The notes under the pieces were generated by a model that did no database searches, was not told where the DNA came from, and saw only the letters and a program-made list of their open reading frames with translations. A program made the position numbers and the translations under genes. From positions 248,001 through 312,000 of the forward strand of contig JAUCZK010000001.1 in the NCBI GenBank assembly GCA_030373145.1: a stretch of 64,000 bases of DNA. Direction: 5' to 3'. Shown here piece after piece: positions 46,904 to 54,912 of this stretch (the first letter of the stretch is position 1; every line of letters starts with the position of its first letter). The stretch comes from Cyanobium sp. CZS48M. Its GTDB lineage: Bacteria; Cyanobacteriota; Cyanobacteriia; PCC-6307; Cyanobiaceae.

Positions 46904-48154
46904 GTGACCCTTGCGGCCCTCTGGCATCCGATCTCAGGTGGTCTCACCGCTCCGGCCGGTTTTCTGGCGGCGGGGATCATGGCCGGGCTCAAACCCTCCG
47001 GCAACCCGGACCTGTCCCTGCTCCTGGCCCCGGAGGGGGCCGTGTGCGCCGGCACCTTCACCACCTCGCTGGTGCGCGCCGCCTGCGTCGACCTCTGCGC
47101 CCAGCGCCTGGCCGCCAGCGGTGGCCGGGCCCGGGCGGTGCTCACCAACTCCGGCCAGGCCAATGCCTGCACCGGTGACCGGGGCCTGATCGACAGCCTG
47201 AGGGCCACCCAGGCCACTGCCGACCTCCTCGACCTGGCGGCCGAGCAGGTGCTGATCTGCTCCACCGGCGTGATCGGCGTGCCGATCCCGATGGACATCC
47301 TGCTGGCGGGCCTCGATCCCCTGGTGGAAGCCCTCAGCCCCGAGGGGGGCGCCGCCGCCGCCACCGCGATCCTCACCACCGACCTCACCGCCAAGCAGAT
47401 CGCCCTGGAGGCCGACCTCGGCGGCCGCCGCGTGCGGATCGGCGGCATGGCCAAGGGCTCCGGGATGATTCACCCCAACATGGCCACGATGCTGGGCTAT
47501 CTCAGCTGCGATGCCGGCGTGCCGGCGGAGCTGTGGCAGGCGATGGTGCAGCGGGCGGTGGACCGCTCCTTCAATGCGATCACGGTGGACGGGGACACCA
47601 GCACCAACGACACGTTCCTGGCCTTTGCAGCCGGGGAACCCCTGAACCCCGAGCACTTTGAGGCGCTGGAGGCCGGCCTGACGGCGGTGTCGCAGCACCT
47701 GGCCCGGGCGATCGCCCGCGATGGCGAGGGGGCCACCTGCCTGATCGAGGTGCAGGTGGAGGGTGCCCCGGATGAGGCCGGCGCCCGGGCGATCGCCCGC
47801 ACCATCTGCGGCTCCTCGCTGGTGAAGTGCGCCATCCACGGTCGCGATCCCAACTGGGGCCGGATCGTGGCGGCGGCGGGCCGTGCCGGCGTGGCCTTCG
47901 ACCCCGAAGCGGTGGCCCTCTGGCTGGGGGAGCACCAGCTGATGGCGGCGGGCCAGCCCCTGGCCTTCGATCGCCCGGCCGCCTCGCGCTACATGGCCGA
48001 GCGGGCCGCCGGTGCCTATCTCAACCCCGATCCGCTCCTGGGCGACACCGTGGCCATCCGCCTGGTGGTGGGCGACGGCCCTGGTGAGGGCCTGGCCTGG
48101 GGCTGTGATCTCTCGGATCAATACGTGCGCATCAACGCCGACTACACCACCTGA
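46904..48154 (+). CDS. argJ: Glutamate N-acetyltransferase / amino-acid acetyltransferase
   Basis: A 416-residue bifunctional ArgJ of the cyclic arginine pathway. The autoprocessing site is in KGSGMIHPNMATMLGYLSCDA, where cleavage before Thr yields the nucleophile. Other landmarks are TNSGQANACTG, CSTGVIGVPIPMD, DGDTSTNDTFL, GRDPNWGRIVAAAGRAGV and the C-terminal NADYTT. GTG 46904 is chosen because the protein then begins VTLAALWHPISGGLTAPAGF. Two HIP1 octamers lie in the gene. It feeds arginine synthesis, which speA draws on. Confidence 0.96.
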   Translation: MTLAALWHPISGGLTAPAGFLAAGIMAGLKPSGNPDLSLLLAPEGAVCAGTFTTSLVRAACVDLCAQRLAASGGRARAVLTNSGQANACTGDRGLIDSLRATQATADLLDLAAEQVLICSTGVIGVPIPMDILLAGLDPLVEALSPEGGAAAATAILTTDLTAKQIALEADLGGRRVRIGGMAKGSGMIHPNMATMLGYLSCDAGVPAELWQAMVQRAVDRSFNAITVDGDTSTNDTFLAFAAGEPLNPEHFEALEAGLTAVSQHLARAIARDGEGATCLIEVQVEGAPDEAGARAIARTICGSSLVKCAIHGRDPNWGRIVAAAGRAGVAFDPEAVALWLGEHQLMAAGQPLAFDRPAASRYMAERAAGAYLNPDPLLGDTVAIRLVVGDGPGEGLAWGCDLSDQYVRINADYTT

Positions 48155-48205
48155 ACGCTCGCGGCTACGGGCAGGATGGGATCTCTTCCACCACCAGCCC
48201 CCCCC

Positions 48206-48727
48206 ATGTCCGAGGCCGGAGCCCGGCGTCGATCCCGCCGATCCAGCCCTGAGGCGGCGGCGGCGCCCCAACCCCCAAAGCGCTGGCCCCGCTGGCTGCT
48301 GCCCCTGGTGGCGGGCCTGGCCTTCGGATCGGGCTACGCCCTCACCGATCGCCTGCTGGCGTTGCAGGCCAGCGGGCCGGTCAAGCTGGATCAGACGTTC
48401 GATGTCAAACCGTTTCCCGGCACCCCGCTGGAGAGCCTGCGCCTGCGCTATGGCGCCGACCGCCAGGAGCTGCGCGCTGATCTGGAGCTGATCGAGGCGG
48501 AACGCCAGCAGCAGGAGACAGCGGCCAAGGCCAAGCGCGAGGCGGCCGAAAGGACCAGGCAACAGCAGGAGACCAGCGGCAGCCAGGCTGGAGACTCCAC
48601 CAGCGGATCTTCAGCGGAGTCCGGCGGCGCGTCCGACGCCGCGGCAGATGCTCCGCGCTCCGAACCCATCCCTGAGCCTGGGCCGCCCACGCTCGAAGCG
48701 CCACCGCCGCCGGCTCCCGAGCGTTAG
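48206..48727 (+). CDS. Hypothetical membrane-anchored protein
   Basis: A 173-residue protein. A basic, Arg/Pro-rich N-terminus is followed by one membrane helix at about 32-50 (LLPLVAGLAFGSGYALTDRL), a short conserved-looking domain (KLDQTFDVKPFPGTPLESLRLRYG), a charged coiled coil (around 90-120) and a low-complexity tail rich in Ser, Gly, Pro and Ala. Likely anchored with the bulk outside the cytoplasm. It lies 51 bases after argJ. No family is recognised. Confidence 0.72.
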   Translation: MSEAGARRRSRRSSPEAAAAPQPPKRWPRWLLPLVAGLAFGSGYALTDRLLALQASGPVKLDQTFDVKPFPGTPLESLRLRYGADRQELRADLELIEAERQQQETAAKAKREAAERTRQQQETSGSQAGDSTSGSSAESGGASDAAADAPRSEPIPEPGPPTLEAPPPPAPER

Positions 48728-48769
48728 CCCTGATCTGCCACAGTTTGGCCAGAGCGGACGGTCCCTTCA

Positions 48770-49099
48770 ATGCATGCCCCCCAATCTCTGCTGCAGGCTG
48801 CGTTGAATCGGCTGGGGGCTCGCCTCGGCAGTGGCTTCGCCGATTCGGCGGCCAGCCTGGCCGTGCTGGCCCAGGAGGCGCCCGAGCGCCTCAGGCGCGA
48901 GCTGGAGTTGTTCTGGAGTGAAGTGGAGCAGGAGGCCCAGCGGCTCGAAACCGAGGTCACGGCTGGCGGCTCGGCCGCCAGCACCGGCACTGCAGCGGCC
49001 AGTGCCACGGCCTGGGCCGCAGCCGCTCCCCAGGATCAGATCGATGATCTGCGCGCCCGGGTGGCGACGATCTCCCGCCAACTTGAGGACCAGGCTTGA
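48770..49099 (+). CDS. Hypothetical small helical protein
   Basis: A 109-residue soluble protein: an amphipathic helical N-terminal part (LLQAALNRLGARL, VLAQEAPERLRRELELFWSEVEQEAQRLE), an Ala/Ser/Thr-rich linker and a C-terminal coiled segment (DQIDDLRARVATISRQLED). Its stop overlaps the start of the ABC1 kinase gene (TGATG), so the two are coupled and probably act together. No family assigned; such small coupled genes beside ABC1 kinases recur, as far as I recall, in picocyanobacteria. Confidence 0.75.
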   Translation: MHAPQSLLQAALNRLGARLGSGFADSAASLAVLAQEAPERLRRELELFWSEVEQEAQRLETEVTAGGSAASTGTAAASATAWAAAAPQDQIDDLRARVATISRQLEDQA

Positions 49100-50772
49100 T
49101 GGGCGCCTGGCGCCAACGCTGGCAGGGCTTGGCCCGTTCGCTGCGGATCTGGTGGACCGTGCTGCGCCTGCTGGGGGGGCTCTGGTGGGATGGCAAGAAC
49201 TGGACCTACCCCGGCGGCCCCACCCAGGAGCGGCGGGAGGCCCGGCAGCAGCGGCGGGCCCACTGGCTCACCCAGGAGCTGCTGGGCCTGGGCTCGGCCT
49301 TCATCAAGCTGGGCCAGCTGCTCTCCGCTCGCCCCGATGTGCTGCCGGCGGGCTATGTCGAGGAGCTCTCCCGCCTTCAGGATCAGGTGCCCTCCTTCCC
49401 CTTCACGGTGGTGCAGGCGCTGCTGGAGGAGGAGCTGGGTGGGCGCTGCGCTGAGATCGTCGACCTCGAAGAGCGGCCCCTGGGCTCCGCCAGCCTCGCC
49501 CAGGTGCACCGGGCCAGCCTGCGCAGTGGCCGCCAGGTGGTGTTCAAGATCCAGCGGCCCGGGCTGGAGCGGTTGTTCCGCCTGGATCTGGAGGTGATGC
49601 AGCAGGTGGCGGCAGTGATGCAACGCCATCCGCGCTGGGGAGAGGGCCGCGACTGGGTGTCGATCGCCCAGGAATGTCGCCGGGTGCTGCTGCGGGAACT
49701 GGATTTCCGCCTGGAGGCCGAACATGCGGCCCGCTTCCGTCAGCAGTTCCTCGACGATGCCGGCATCCGCATCCCCGCGGTGATCTGGGAGCTCAGCACC
49801 CGCCGGGTGCTCTGCCTTGATTTTCTGCCGGGCATCAAGATCACTGATCGCGCCGCCCTGGTGGCGGCGGGCATCGACCCGGCGGCGGTGGCTGAGAAGG
49901 GTGCGGCCAGCTACCTGCAGCAGCTGGTGCGCTTCGGCTTTTTCCATGCCGACCCCCACCCCGGCAACCTGGCTGTGGCCGCCGATGGCGCCCTCATTTA
50001 CTACGACTTCGGGATGATGGGCCAGCTCTCGCCGCGGTTGCGCAGCCGGCTGGGCCGGATGGTGCGGGCTGCTGCGGCCCGTGATGCCGCCGGCCTGGTG
50101 GACGAGCTGCAGGGAGCCGGGGTGATCGCCAAGGACGTGGATCCCGGCCCCGTCCGACGCCTGGTGCGGGTGATGCTCACCGAAGCGCTCACGCCCCCCT
50201 TCTCCACAAACGTGATCGAGAAGCTCTCCGGCGACCTCTACGACCTGGTCTACGGACAGCCGTTTCGCCTGCCCGCCGAGCTGATCTTCGTGATGCGGGC
50301 CCTCTCCACCTTCGAGGGGGTGGGGCGCAGCCTCGATCCCGGCTTTAGCCTGATGGCCATTGCCCGCCCCTACCTCCTACCCCTGATGACCGCGAGCGGG
50401 AACGGCCCCAACGATTTCCTCGGTGAACTCAGCCGCCAGGCCGCTGAAGTGGGCAGCCGTGCCCTGGGGCTGCCGCGCCGGCTGGAGGACAGCCTCGTAC
50501 GCATCGAGCAGGGCGACCTGCAGGTGCAGATCAGGGCCGGTGAAACCGATCGGCTGCTGCGCCGCCTGGCACTCGCTCAGCAGAGCACCAGCCAGGCGAT
50601 CCTGCTGGGAGCCTTTGCTGTGGCTGCCGCGGTGCTGGGGTCCGGCAGTCAGCAGGCCCTGGCCGCGATCCCGCTGGTGGCCGGGGTGCCGGTGGGTTTG
50701 AGCTGGATCAAGCTCCAGGGGCGCCTGCGGCGGGATGCGCGGCTGGAGAAATTGCCGGGAGCTGGGGGCTGA
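49099..50772 (+). CDS. ABC1/UbiB-family atypical protein kinase
   Basis: A 557-residue ABC1 (UbiB/COQ8) family ATPase. The signature KxGQ is in AFIKLGQLLSARPDVLP (about residue 70). The Ala-rich nucleotide loop is PLGSASLAQVHRA, the catalytic lysine is in VVFKIQRPG, the catalytic loop is HADPHPGN and the metal motif YYDFGMMG. Two hydrophobic C-terminal segments (ILLGAFAVAAAVLG, ALAAIPLVAGVPVGL) anchor it to a membrane. Family members support prenylquinone synthesis or lipid handling; in phototrophs they associate with thylakoids or plastoglobules. Start ATG 49099 overlaps the previous stop. Confidence 0.94.
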   Translation: MGAWRQRWQGLARSLRIWWTVLRLLGGLWWDGKNWTYPGGPTQERREARQQRRAHWLTQELLGLGSAFIKLGQLLSARPDVLPAGYVEELSRLQDQVPSFPFTVVQALLEEELGGRCAEIVDLEERPLGSASLAQVHRASLRSGRQVVFKIQRPGLERLFRLDLEVMQQVAAVMQRHPRWGEGRDWVSIAQECRRVLLRELDFRLEAEHAARFRQQFLDDAGIRIPAVIWELSTRRVLCLDFLPGIKITDRAALVAAGIDPAAVAEKGAASYLQQLVRFGFFHADPHPGNLAVAADGALIYYDFGMMGQLSPRLRSRLGRMVRAAAARDAAGLVDELQGAGVIAKDVDPGPVRRLVRVMLTEALTPPFSTNVIEKLSGDLYDLVYGQPFRLPAELIFVMRALSTFEGVGRSLDPGFSLMAIARPYLLPLMTASGNGPNDFLGELSRQAAEVGSRALGLPRRLEDSLVRIEQGDLQVQIRAGETDRLLRRLALAQQSTSQAILLGAFAVAAAVLGSGSQQALAAIPLVAGVPVGLSWIKLQGRLRRDARLEKLPGAGG

Positions 50773-50805
50773 ACGCTCGGCTGAGCTGGGTACAGCCGTT
50801 GGGCT

Positions 50806-51285
50806 TCAGTTGCAGCCCTGCACGGAGATGCGGTAGCTGAAGCCGAGGGCTCCAGGCTGGCTGGAGGAGCCGATCCGGAAGTTCATCAGGCTGGTGCGCT
50901 TGCCCGGCACCGAGGCAAAGGGCCCCCACATCCGGCCGGTGCCCTGGGGGGGCGTCAGCGTTTCGTTGAACAACCGCAGGCTGCTCCCGTCAGTGAAGCG
51001 CATGAATCCCTGCACCGGATAACTGGCCTCGTCGGTGGAGGTGGCGGTGAAGAAGAAGCGGTAGCTGCTGAAGGGCTGGTCCACGATGAAATCGGTGTTC
51101 CAGTTGTTGCGACCCAGCAGGCGCCCCCGCCCGATCCGCTTGCTCACCACCGGCTCGGAGCCGCCGATGGGCATCAGGAAGGTGCAGTTGGCTGCGGGCT
51201 GGGCCAGCGCTGGCCCAGCTGTCATCACACCAATCGTCAGCATCGCCAAGGCCTGGGCCAGACGCACTGGGGTGGAAGCGATCAT
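50806..51285 (-). CDS. Small secreted protein of unknown function
   Basis: A 159-residue protein with a clear signal peptide (LAQALAMLTIGVMTAGPALAQ, cleavage at about 29). The mature part is predicted to be beta-rich: NCTFLMPIGGSEP, NTDFIVDQPFSSYRFFFTATS, GFSYRISVQGCN. Two Cys, one near each end of the mature chain, could form a disulfide. No family is recognised. It faces the ABC1 gene convergently, 33 bases away. Confidence 0.75.
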   Translation of the reverse strand: MIASTPVRLAQALAMLTIGVMTAGPALAQPAANCTFLMPIGGSEPVVSKRIGRGRLLGRNNWNTDFIVDQPFSSYRFFFTATSTDEASYPVQGFMRFTDGSSLRLFNETLTPPQGTGRMWGPFASVPGKRTSLMNFRIGSSSQPGALGFSYRISVQGCN

Positions 51286-51325
51286 GAAGTGCCCAAGGCT
51301 TGTGGCCGGATCGTAGATCCCCTGA

Positions 51326-51375
51326 GGTCCCCGTCCTTCGGCTCCGGCATAGAGCGCCTGGCTGCCCAGTTCGTC
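51326..51375 (-). repeat. 50-bp exact copy of the 3' end of enolase
   Basis: Bases 51326-51375 are identical to 62785-62834, which encode the C-terminal [17 protein letters not shown] part of enolase, in the same orientation. The homology stops abruptly on both sides. The copy lies between the secreted-protein gene and the barrel-protein gene, with no neighbouring transposon end. It is probably a recombination scar or a piece carried in with foreign DNA. Confidence 0.85.
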
Positions 51376-51562
51376 TCCCCAGGGAGTTGATCACAGGGCT
51401 GAAGCTGCATGAGACGGTCAGTTCCTGAAGGGCCACCAAGCCGCCGAGGTGGAAGCAGCTGTCCGAGCCACTGAGAGGAGAGCCCCATCTCCACAGTCAC
51501 CAACTGGCCGCCTCCTGATTCCGGCTGAGGCCAAGCCTGGGGCCTGGCGCACCCCCTGGCGC

Positions 51563-52594
51563 TCAGAAGAAGAACTTCACACCGGCTTCAATCCCATTCT
51601 GATCAATGTTGTAGGAATTTTCGGGGATCTGATCATTGCTTCCGCTCAGGTGCAGATAGCGCCACGACAGATTGAGCTGGGTGGAGTTGCCGATGGCATA
51701 GCCGAGGCCAGCCTGGGCGTTCCAGGAGTAATCCTCCGAGTTGTTCACTCCGAAGCCCCCGAGGTCGGCGCGGGCGAAGAGCCTCAGGCGGGGGGAGAGA
51801 AACACCATGGCCTGGGTCCCGATCAGGGGCTGCGCCACGGTGCTCCCGAACGACTGCTGCCGCTGCAGATTCAATCCCTGCAACGTTCTCGACTTCTCCA
51901 GGCGCGGCCCCTTGAACGTCAGGGTTCCGCCAGACCCCTGGCTCTGCACGTCCAGGTCGTATTGCATGTCGACGAACCGCACCCCGGCATAGGGAATAAT
52001 CGTGAAACTGCCGGCGCGCGCCACTGCCGATTCCCGGTCTCCGAAGCGATAGCGCAGGGCCAGGTCATAGATCCCCTGGATATTCCCGATACTGGCGTCG
52101 ATGCTGCGCTGGCCGTCAGGAGTGAAGGTGAGGCTGCGCTTGCCAAGAGGGCCTTCGATGGAGCGCGTCTTGATGTTCCTGAGCGTTCCCTCTTCCCCCT
52201 TGACGGAGACGTAGCTGATATCTGTGAGGAGTCCGACCCGGCCGTACTCGACGCTGCCCCGGAAGTAGGCCGCGGACGTCAGCGGTCTGAGCACCTGGCC
52301 GAGGTCCAGATCCAGGTCGGTTGTGAAGCCTCTGACGGTGGTGGTCCCGGAGGTGCGCAGCGGCGCGAAGCCGTAGAGCTCCAAGGTGGCGGCCCAGGGC
52401 GTCGGCGATGGCTGGGGTTCGCTGGCGCCGGGCTCCAGTGGGGTGGGCTCCGCTGAGGTCGGTTCGGCAGCCCTGGCGGCACAGGGTTCCAGGGCAACAG
52501 CCGAAGCCAGAAGGCCAGTCAGCAAACTCGCGCTGATTGGCAGGAGCCGAGCCCATGAACGGCGTGCTGGAGAGGGATGAAGGAACCAGGCCAC
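51563..52594 (-). CDS. Outer-membrane beta-barrel protein
   Basis: A protein of about 343 residues with a signal peptide (RRSWARLLPISASLLTGLLASAVA, cleavage near an ARA) and a Pro/Glu-rich linker, then a chain of alternating strands ending in VKFFF, the terminal aromatic signature of outer-membrane barrels. Strand-like blocks include AYFRGSVEYGRVGLLTDISYVSV, YDLALRYRFGD, FTIIPYAGVRFVDMQYDL and TQLNLSWRYLHLSG. It resembles OmpW/opacity-type 8- to 12-strand barrels rather than the large cyanobacterial SLH porins. The start is uncertain: GTG 52594 gives the best signal peptide, GTG 52620 is possible. An AraC-type gene lies upstream. Confidence 0.72.
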   Translation of the reverse strand: MAWFLHPSPARRSWARLLPISASLLTGLLASAVALEPCAARAAEPTSAEPTPLEPGASEPQPSPTPWAATLELYGFAPLRTSGTTTVRGFTTDLDLDLGQVLRPLTSAAYFRGSVEYGRVGLLTDISYVSVKGEEGTLRNIKTRSIEGPLGKRSLTFTPDGQRSIDASIGNIQGIYDLALRYRFGDRESAVARAGSFTIIPYAGVRFVDMQYDLDVQSQGSGGTLTFKGPRLEKSRTLQGLNLQRQQSFGSTVAQPLIGTQAMVFLSPRLRLFARADLGGFGVNNSEDYSWNAQAGLGYAIGNSTQLNLSWRYLHLSGSNDQIPENSYNIDQNGIEAGVKFFF

Positions 52595-52745
52595 GTGATC
52601 AAGACAAGAAATGAACCCACCCACTCGGGCGCGCCAGCCGGCGGCATCGAACAAGGTAGACAAACTATTCCACACCGTCTCAATTCCTGCCTCTCCCCAG
52701 TTGGAGATTGACCTGCGCCAACGTGGCAATTCTTGAGCACTCTGC

Positions 52746-53795
52746 TCAGTGGGGTGGACGCCCCAGGCGCAACACACCCGAGGGCAGCACGCCGTAGCGA
52801 CGCCGAAACCCCATGGCGAAGCCGGAGAGATCAGCGAAGCCGTGGCGGCGGGCGATCGACGCCACCGTGTCATCCGCTTCAGGATGGAGCAGGGCCTGAC
52901 GGGCCGCTTCGAGGCGCTGAGCCTTGAGCCATTGCATGGGGCTGCAGCCGAACCTTTCCTGGAACAGGATCTGAAGACTCCGGCGGGAGTAGGCGCTGCG
53001 CAGTTCCATCTGGGTGAGGGTGATCGGGGTGTGCAGGTGGGCCTTCATCCACTCCAGCAAGTCGGTGAACGCCTGCTCCCGCGGCTGGGGAGCCGGGTGG
53101 GGGCTCCCGGTCCCGGAGTGTTGAGCCCCGAGCAGCTCCGGAAACAGCAGCAGGGCCAGGAGCCGAAGCAGGAGATCCTCGATCCCGAGAGCGGCGAAGC
53201 CCCCGGCGGCTTCCAGATCAGGCGCATCCAGTGTCGTCAGGGTCCGCCGCAGGGTGGTCAGCAGATCGTTCTCCAGGGCGTTGCCGGGAAGCACCAGCCT
53301 GGGCTGGCGGAGCCGGCGAAGAAAGGCCTTCGGTCCACGGGCAGCTCCGGCGATCGCGGCGGCGGTGAGGGCCAGCCGACCAGGATCCAGGTGAATCAGT
53401 ACTTCCTGGAGAAACCCGGTCTGGGCTTCGAAGGCCGAGCCGGGGAGATACAGCAGACCCTGTTGCGGCAGGAGATCGAAGCGTTGATGCAGGATCGTCA
53501 CCCGGGCGGATCCGGCATAGGCCAGGGCGACCATGGCCCACCCGGTCTCCTCGGCTTCCAAAAGCAATGGAGCATGCACGCTGCTGGAGAGCGTGAGGTG
53601 ATCCAGGCGAAGGACAGCGTTGCGGTGGAAGAAACCTTGGCGTTCACCCATCCGCACCAGCCCACGCAGGGGGGTGGCGGCATGGATCCTCTCCGCCAGG
53701 GCAGTTTCATCCCTCAGCACAAGGGCGCGATCGTTGAGGAGCACCAGCGGAAGGTGATCGGAATCTGCGCCGCCGCCCTGATTGTGCGTTTCCAC
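52746..53795 (-). CDS. AraC-family transcriptional regulator
   Basis: A 349-residue regulator. The N-terminal 200 residues form a cupin-like effector or dimerisation part of the AraC-binding-like type (VHAPLLLEAEETGWAMVALAYAG, LLPQQGLLYLPGSAFEAQTG). The C-terminal 100 residues contain two helix-turn-helix units: LTQMELRSAYSRRSLQILFQERFGCSPMQWLKAQRL and VASIARRHGFADLSGFAMGFRRRYGVLPS. It lies upstream of the barrel gene in the same direction and divergent from the sulfatase-maturation gene, so it may control either. The ligand is unknown. Confidence 0.9.
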   Translation of the reverse strand: METHNQGGGADSDHLPLVLLNDRALVLRDETALAERIHAATPLRGLVRMGERQGFFHRNAVLRLDHLTLSSSVHAPLLLEAEETGWAMVALAYAGSARVTILHQRFDLLPQQGLLYLPGSAFEAQTGFLQEVLIHLDPGRLALTAAAIAGAARGPKAFLRRLRQPRLVLPGNALENDLLTTLRRTLTTLDAPDLEAAGGFAALGIEDLLLRLLALLLFPELLGAQHSGTGSPHPAPQPREQAFTDLLEWMKAHLHTPITLTQMELRSAYSRRSLQILFQERFGCSPMQWLKAQRLEAARQALLHPEADDTVASIARRHGFADLSGFAMGFRRRYGVLPSGVLRLGRPPH

Positions 53796-53916
53796 CGCAT
53801 GATTCCTGTCCGTTTATTGATCTTAGGCAACAAATCCGATGGAATCAGTCTTGGGAGAGTTCGGGAAATTGAGCTGAAGCACTACGCTCGCCTCATCGAC
53901 AACCTGTCGTTCGGGA

Positions 53917-54909
53917 ATGCCCCGACCTGATTTCATCTGGCTGGCCCTGGTCGTGCTCACCCTCCTGCTCGTTCAGCCGGCCGCTTCTCGGGCTGCGGCC
54001 AGCTGCCCCGCGGACATGGTGGCGATCCCCGCCGGCCGCTTCCGCATCGGCGCCGCCGGCCAGCTGGGGGAGGAGCGGGCCGCGGCCGGGGTGCGCCTCT
54101 CCCCCTTCTGCCTCAGCGCCCATGAGGTGACGAACCGGCAGTTCTCCGCCTTCGTGGCCGCCACTGGCTACCGCACCGTGGCCGAGCGGCCCCTCACGGT
54201 TGAACAGTTCCCCGATCTCTCTCCGGCCGAGCGCAAGCCGGGTTCCCTGGTGTTCGAGCCCGTGGCGGGGGATGGCCCGATCGAGGAACTCAGCTGGTGG
54301 CACTGGGTTCCCGGTGCCGACTGGCGCCACCCGCAGGGTCCGGGCAGTTCGATCGCCGGCCTCAACGACCATCCCGTCGTGCAGATCGCCTTCGACGATG
54401 CCGAGGCCTACACCGACTGGGCCGGGGCGGCCTTGCCGACCGAGGCCCAGTGGGAGTTCGCTGCCCGTGGCGGCCTCAAGGATCAGGTCTTCAGCTGGGG
54501 CAACACCTGGAAGCCCGGCCTGGCCAACACCTGGCAGGGGACGTTCCCCGTGAACAACACCGCCGAGGACGGCTACCCGGGCACCGCCCCGGTGGGCCAC
54601 TTCCCCGCCAATGGCTACGGCCTCTTCGACATGACGGGAAACGTCTGGGAGTGGACATCCGACTGGTACCAGAGCGGCCACGCCTCGATTGAGGGCCAGC
54701 TGGATCCCCACCTGGAGGATGCCGCCGCCAGCAGCGACCCGCGGGATCCGGGGGTCGCTAAGCACGTGATCAAGGGCGGCTCCTTCCTGTGCGCCCCCAA
54801 CTACTGCAGCCGCTACCGGCCCGCCGCCCGGGAAGCGGAGAGCCCGGACACGGGCACCTCTCACATCGGCTTCCGCCTCGCTTCCCCGCTCCTCAACGCC
54901 TCCCTCTGA
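53917..54909 (+). CDS. Formylglycine-generating enzyme (SUMF1 family), exported
   Basis: A 330-residue FGE-sulfatase-type protein that oxidises the sulfatase active-site Cys to formylglycine. An N-terminal signal peptide is visible (ALVVLTLLLVQPAASRAAA). The FGE domain runs from DMVAIPAGRFRIG through EVTNRQFSAFVAATGY, LPTEAQWEFAARGG and TGNVWEWTSDWY to GGSFLCAPNYCSRYRPAARE. The two copper-binding cysteines are at about residues 292 and 297, the positions seen in known FGEs, which marks it as an active maturase and not only an FGE fold. The sulfatase gene follows after 3 bases. Confidence 0.93.
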   Translation: MPRPDFIWLALVVLTLLLVQPAASRAAASCPADMVAIPAGRFRIGAAGQLGEERAAAGVRLSPFCLSAHEVTNRQFSAFVAATGYRTVAERPLTVEQFPDLSPAERKPGSLVFEPVAGDGPIEELSWWHWVPGADWRHPQGPGSSIAGLNDHPVVQIAFDDAEAYTDWAGAALPTEAQWEFAARGGLKDQVFSWGNTWKPGLANTWQGTFPVNNTAEDGYPGTAPVGHFPANGYGLFDMTGNVWEWTSDWYQSGHASIEGQLDPHLEDAAASSDPRDPGVAKHVIKGGSFLCAPNYCSRYRPAAREAESPDTGTSHIGFRLASPLLNASL

Positions 54910-54912
54910 CCC

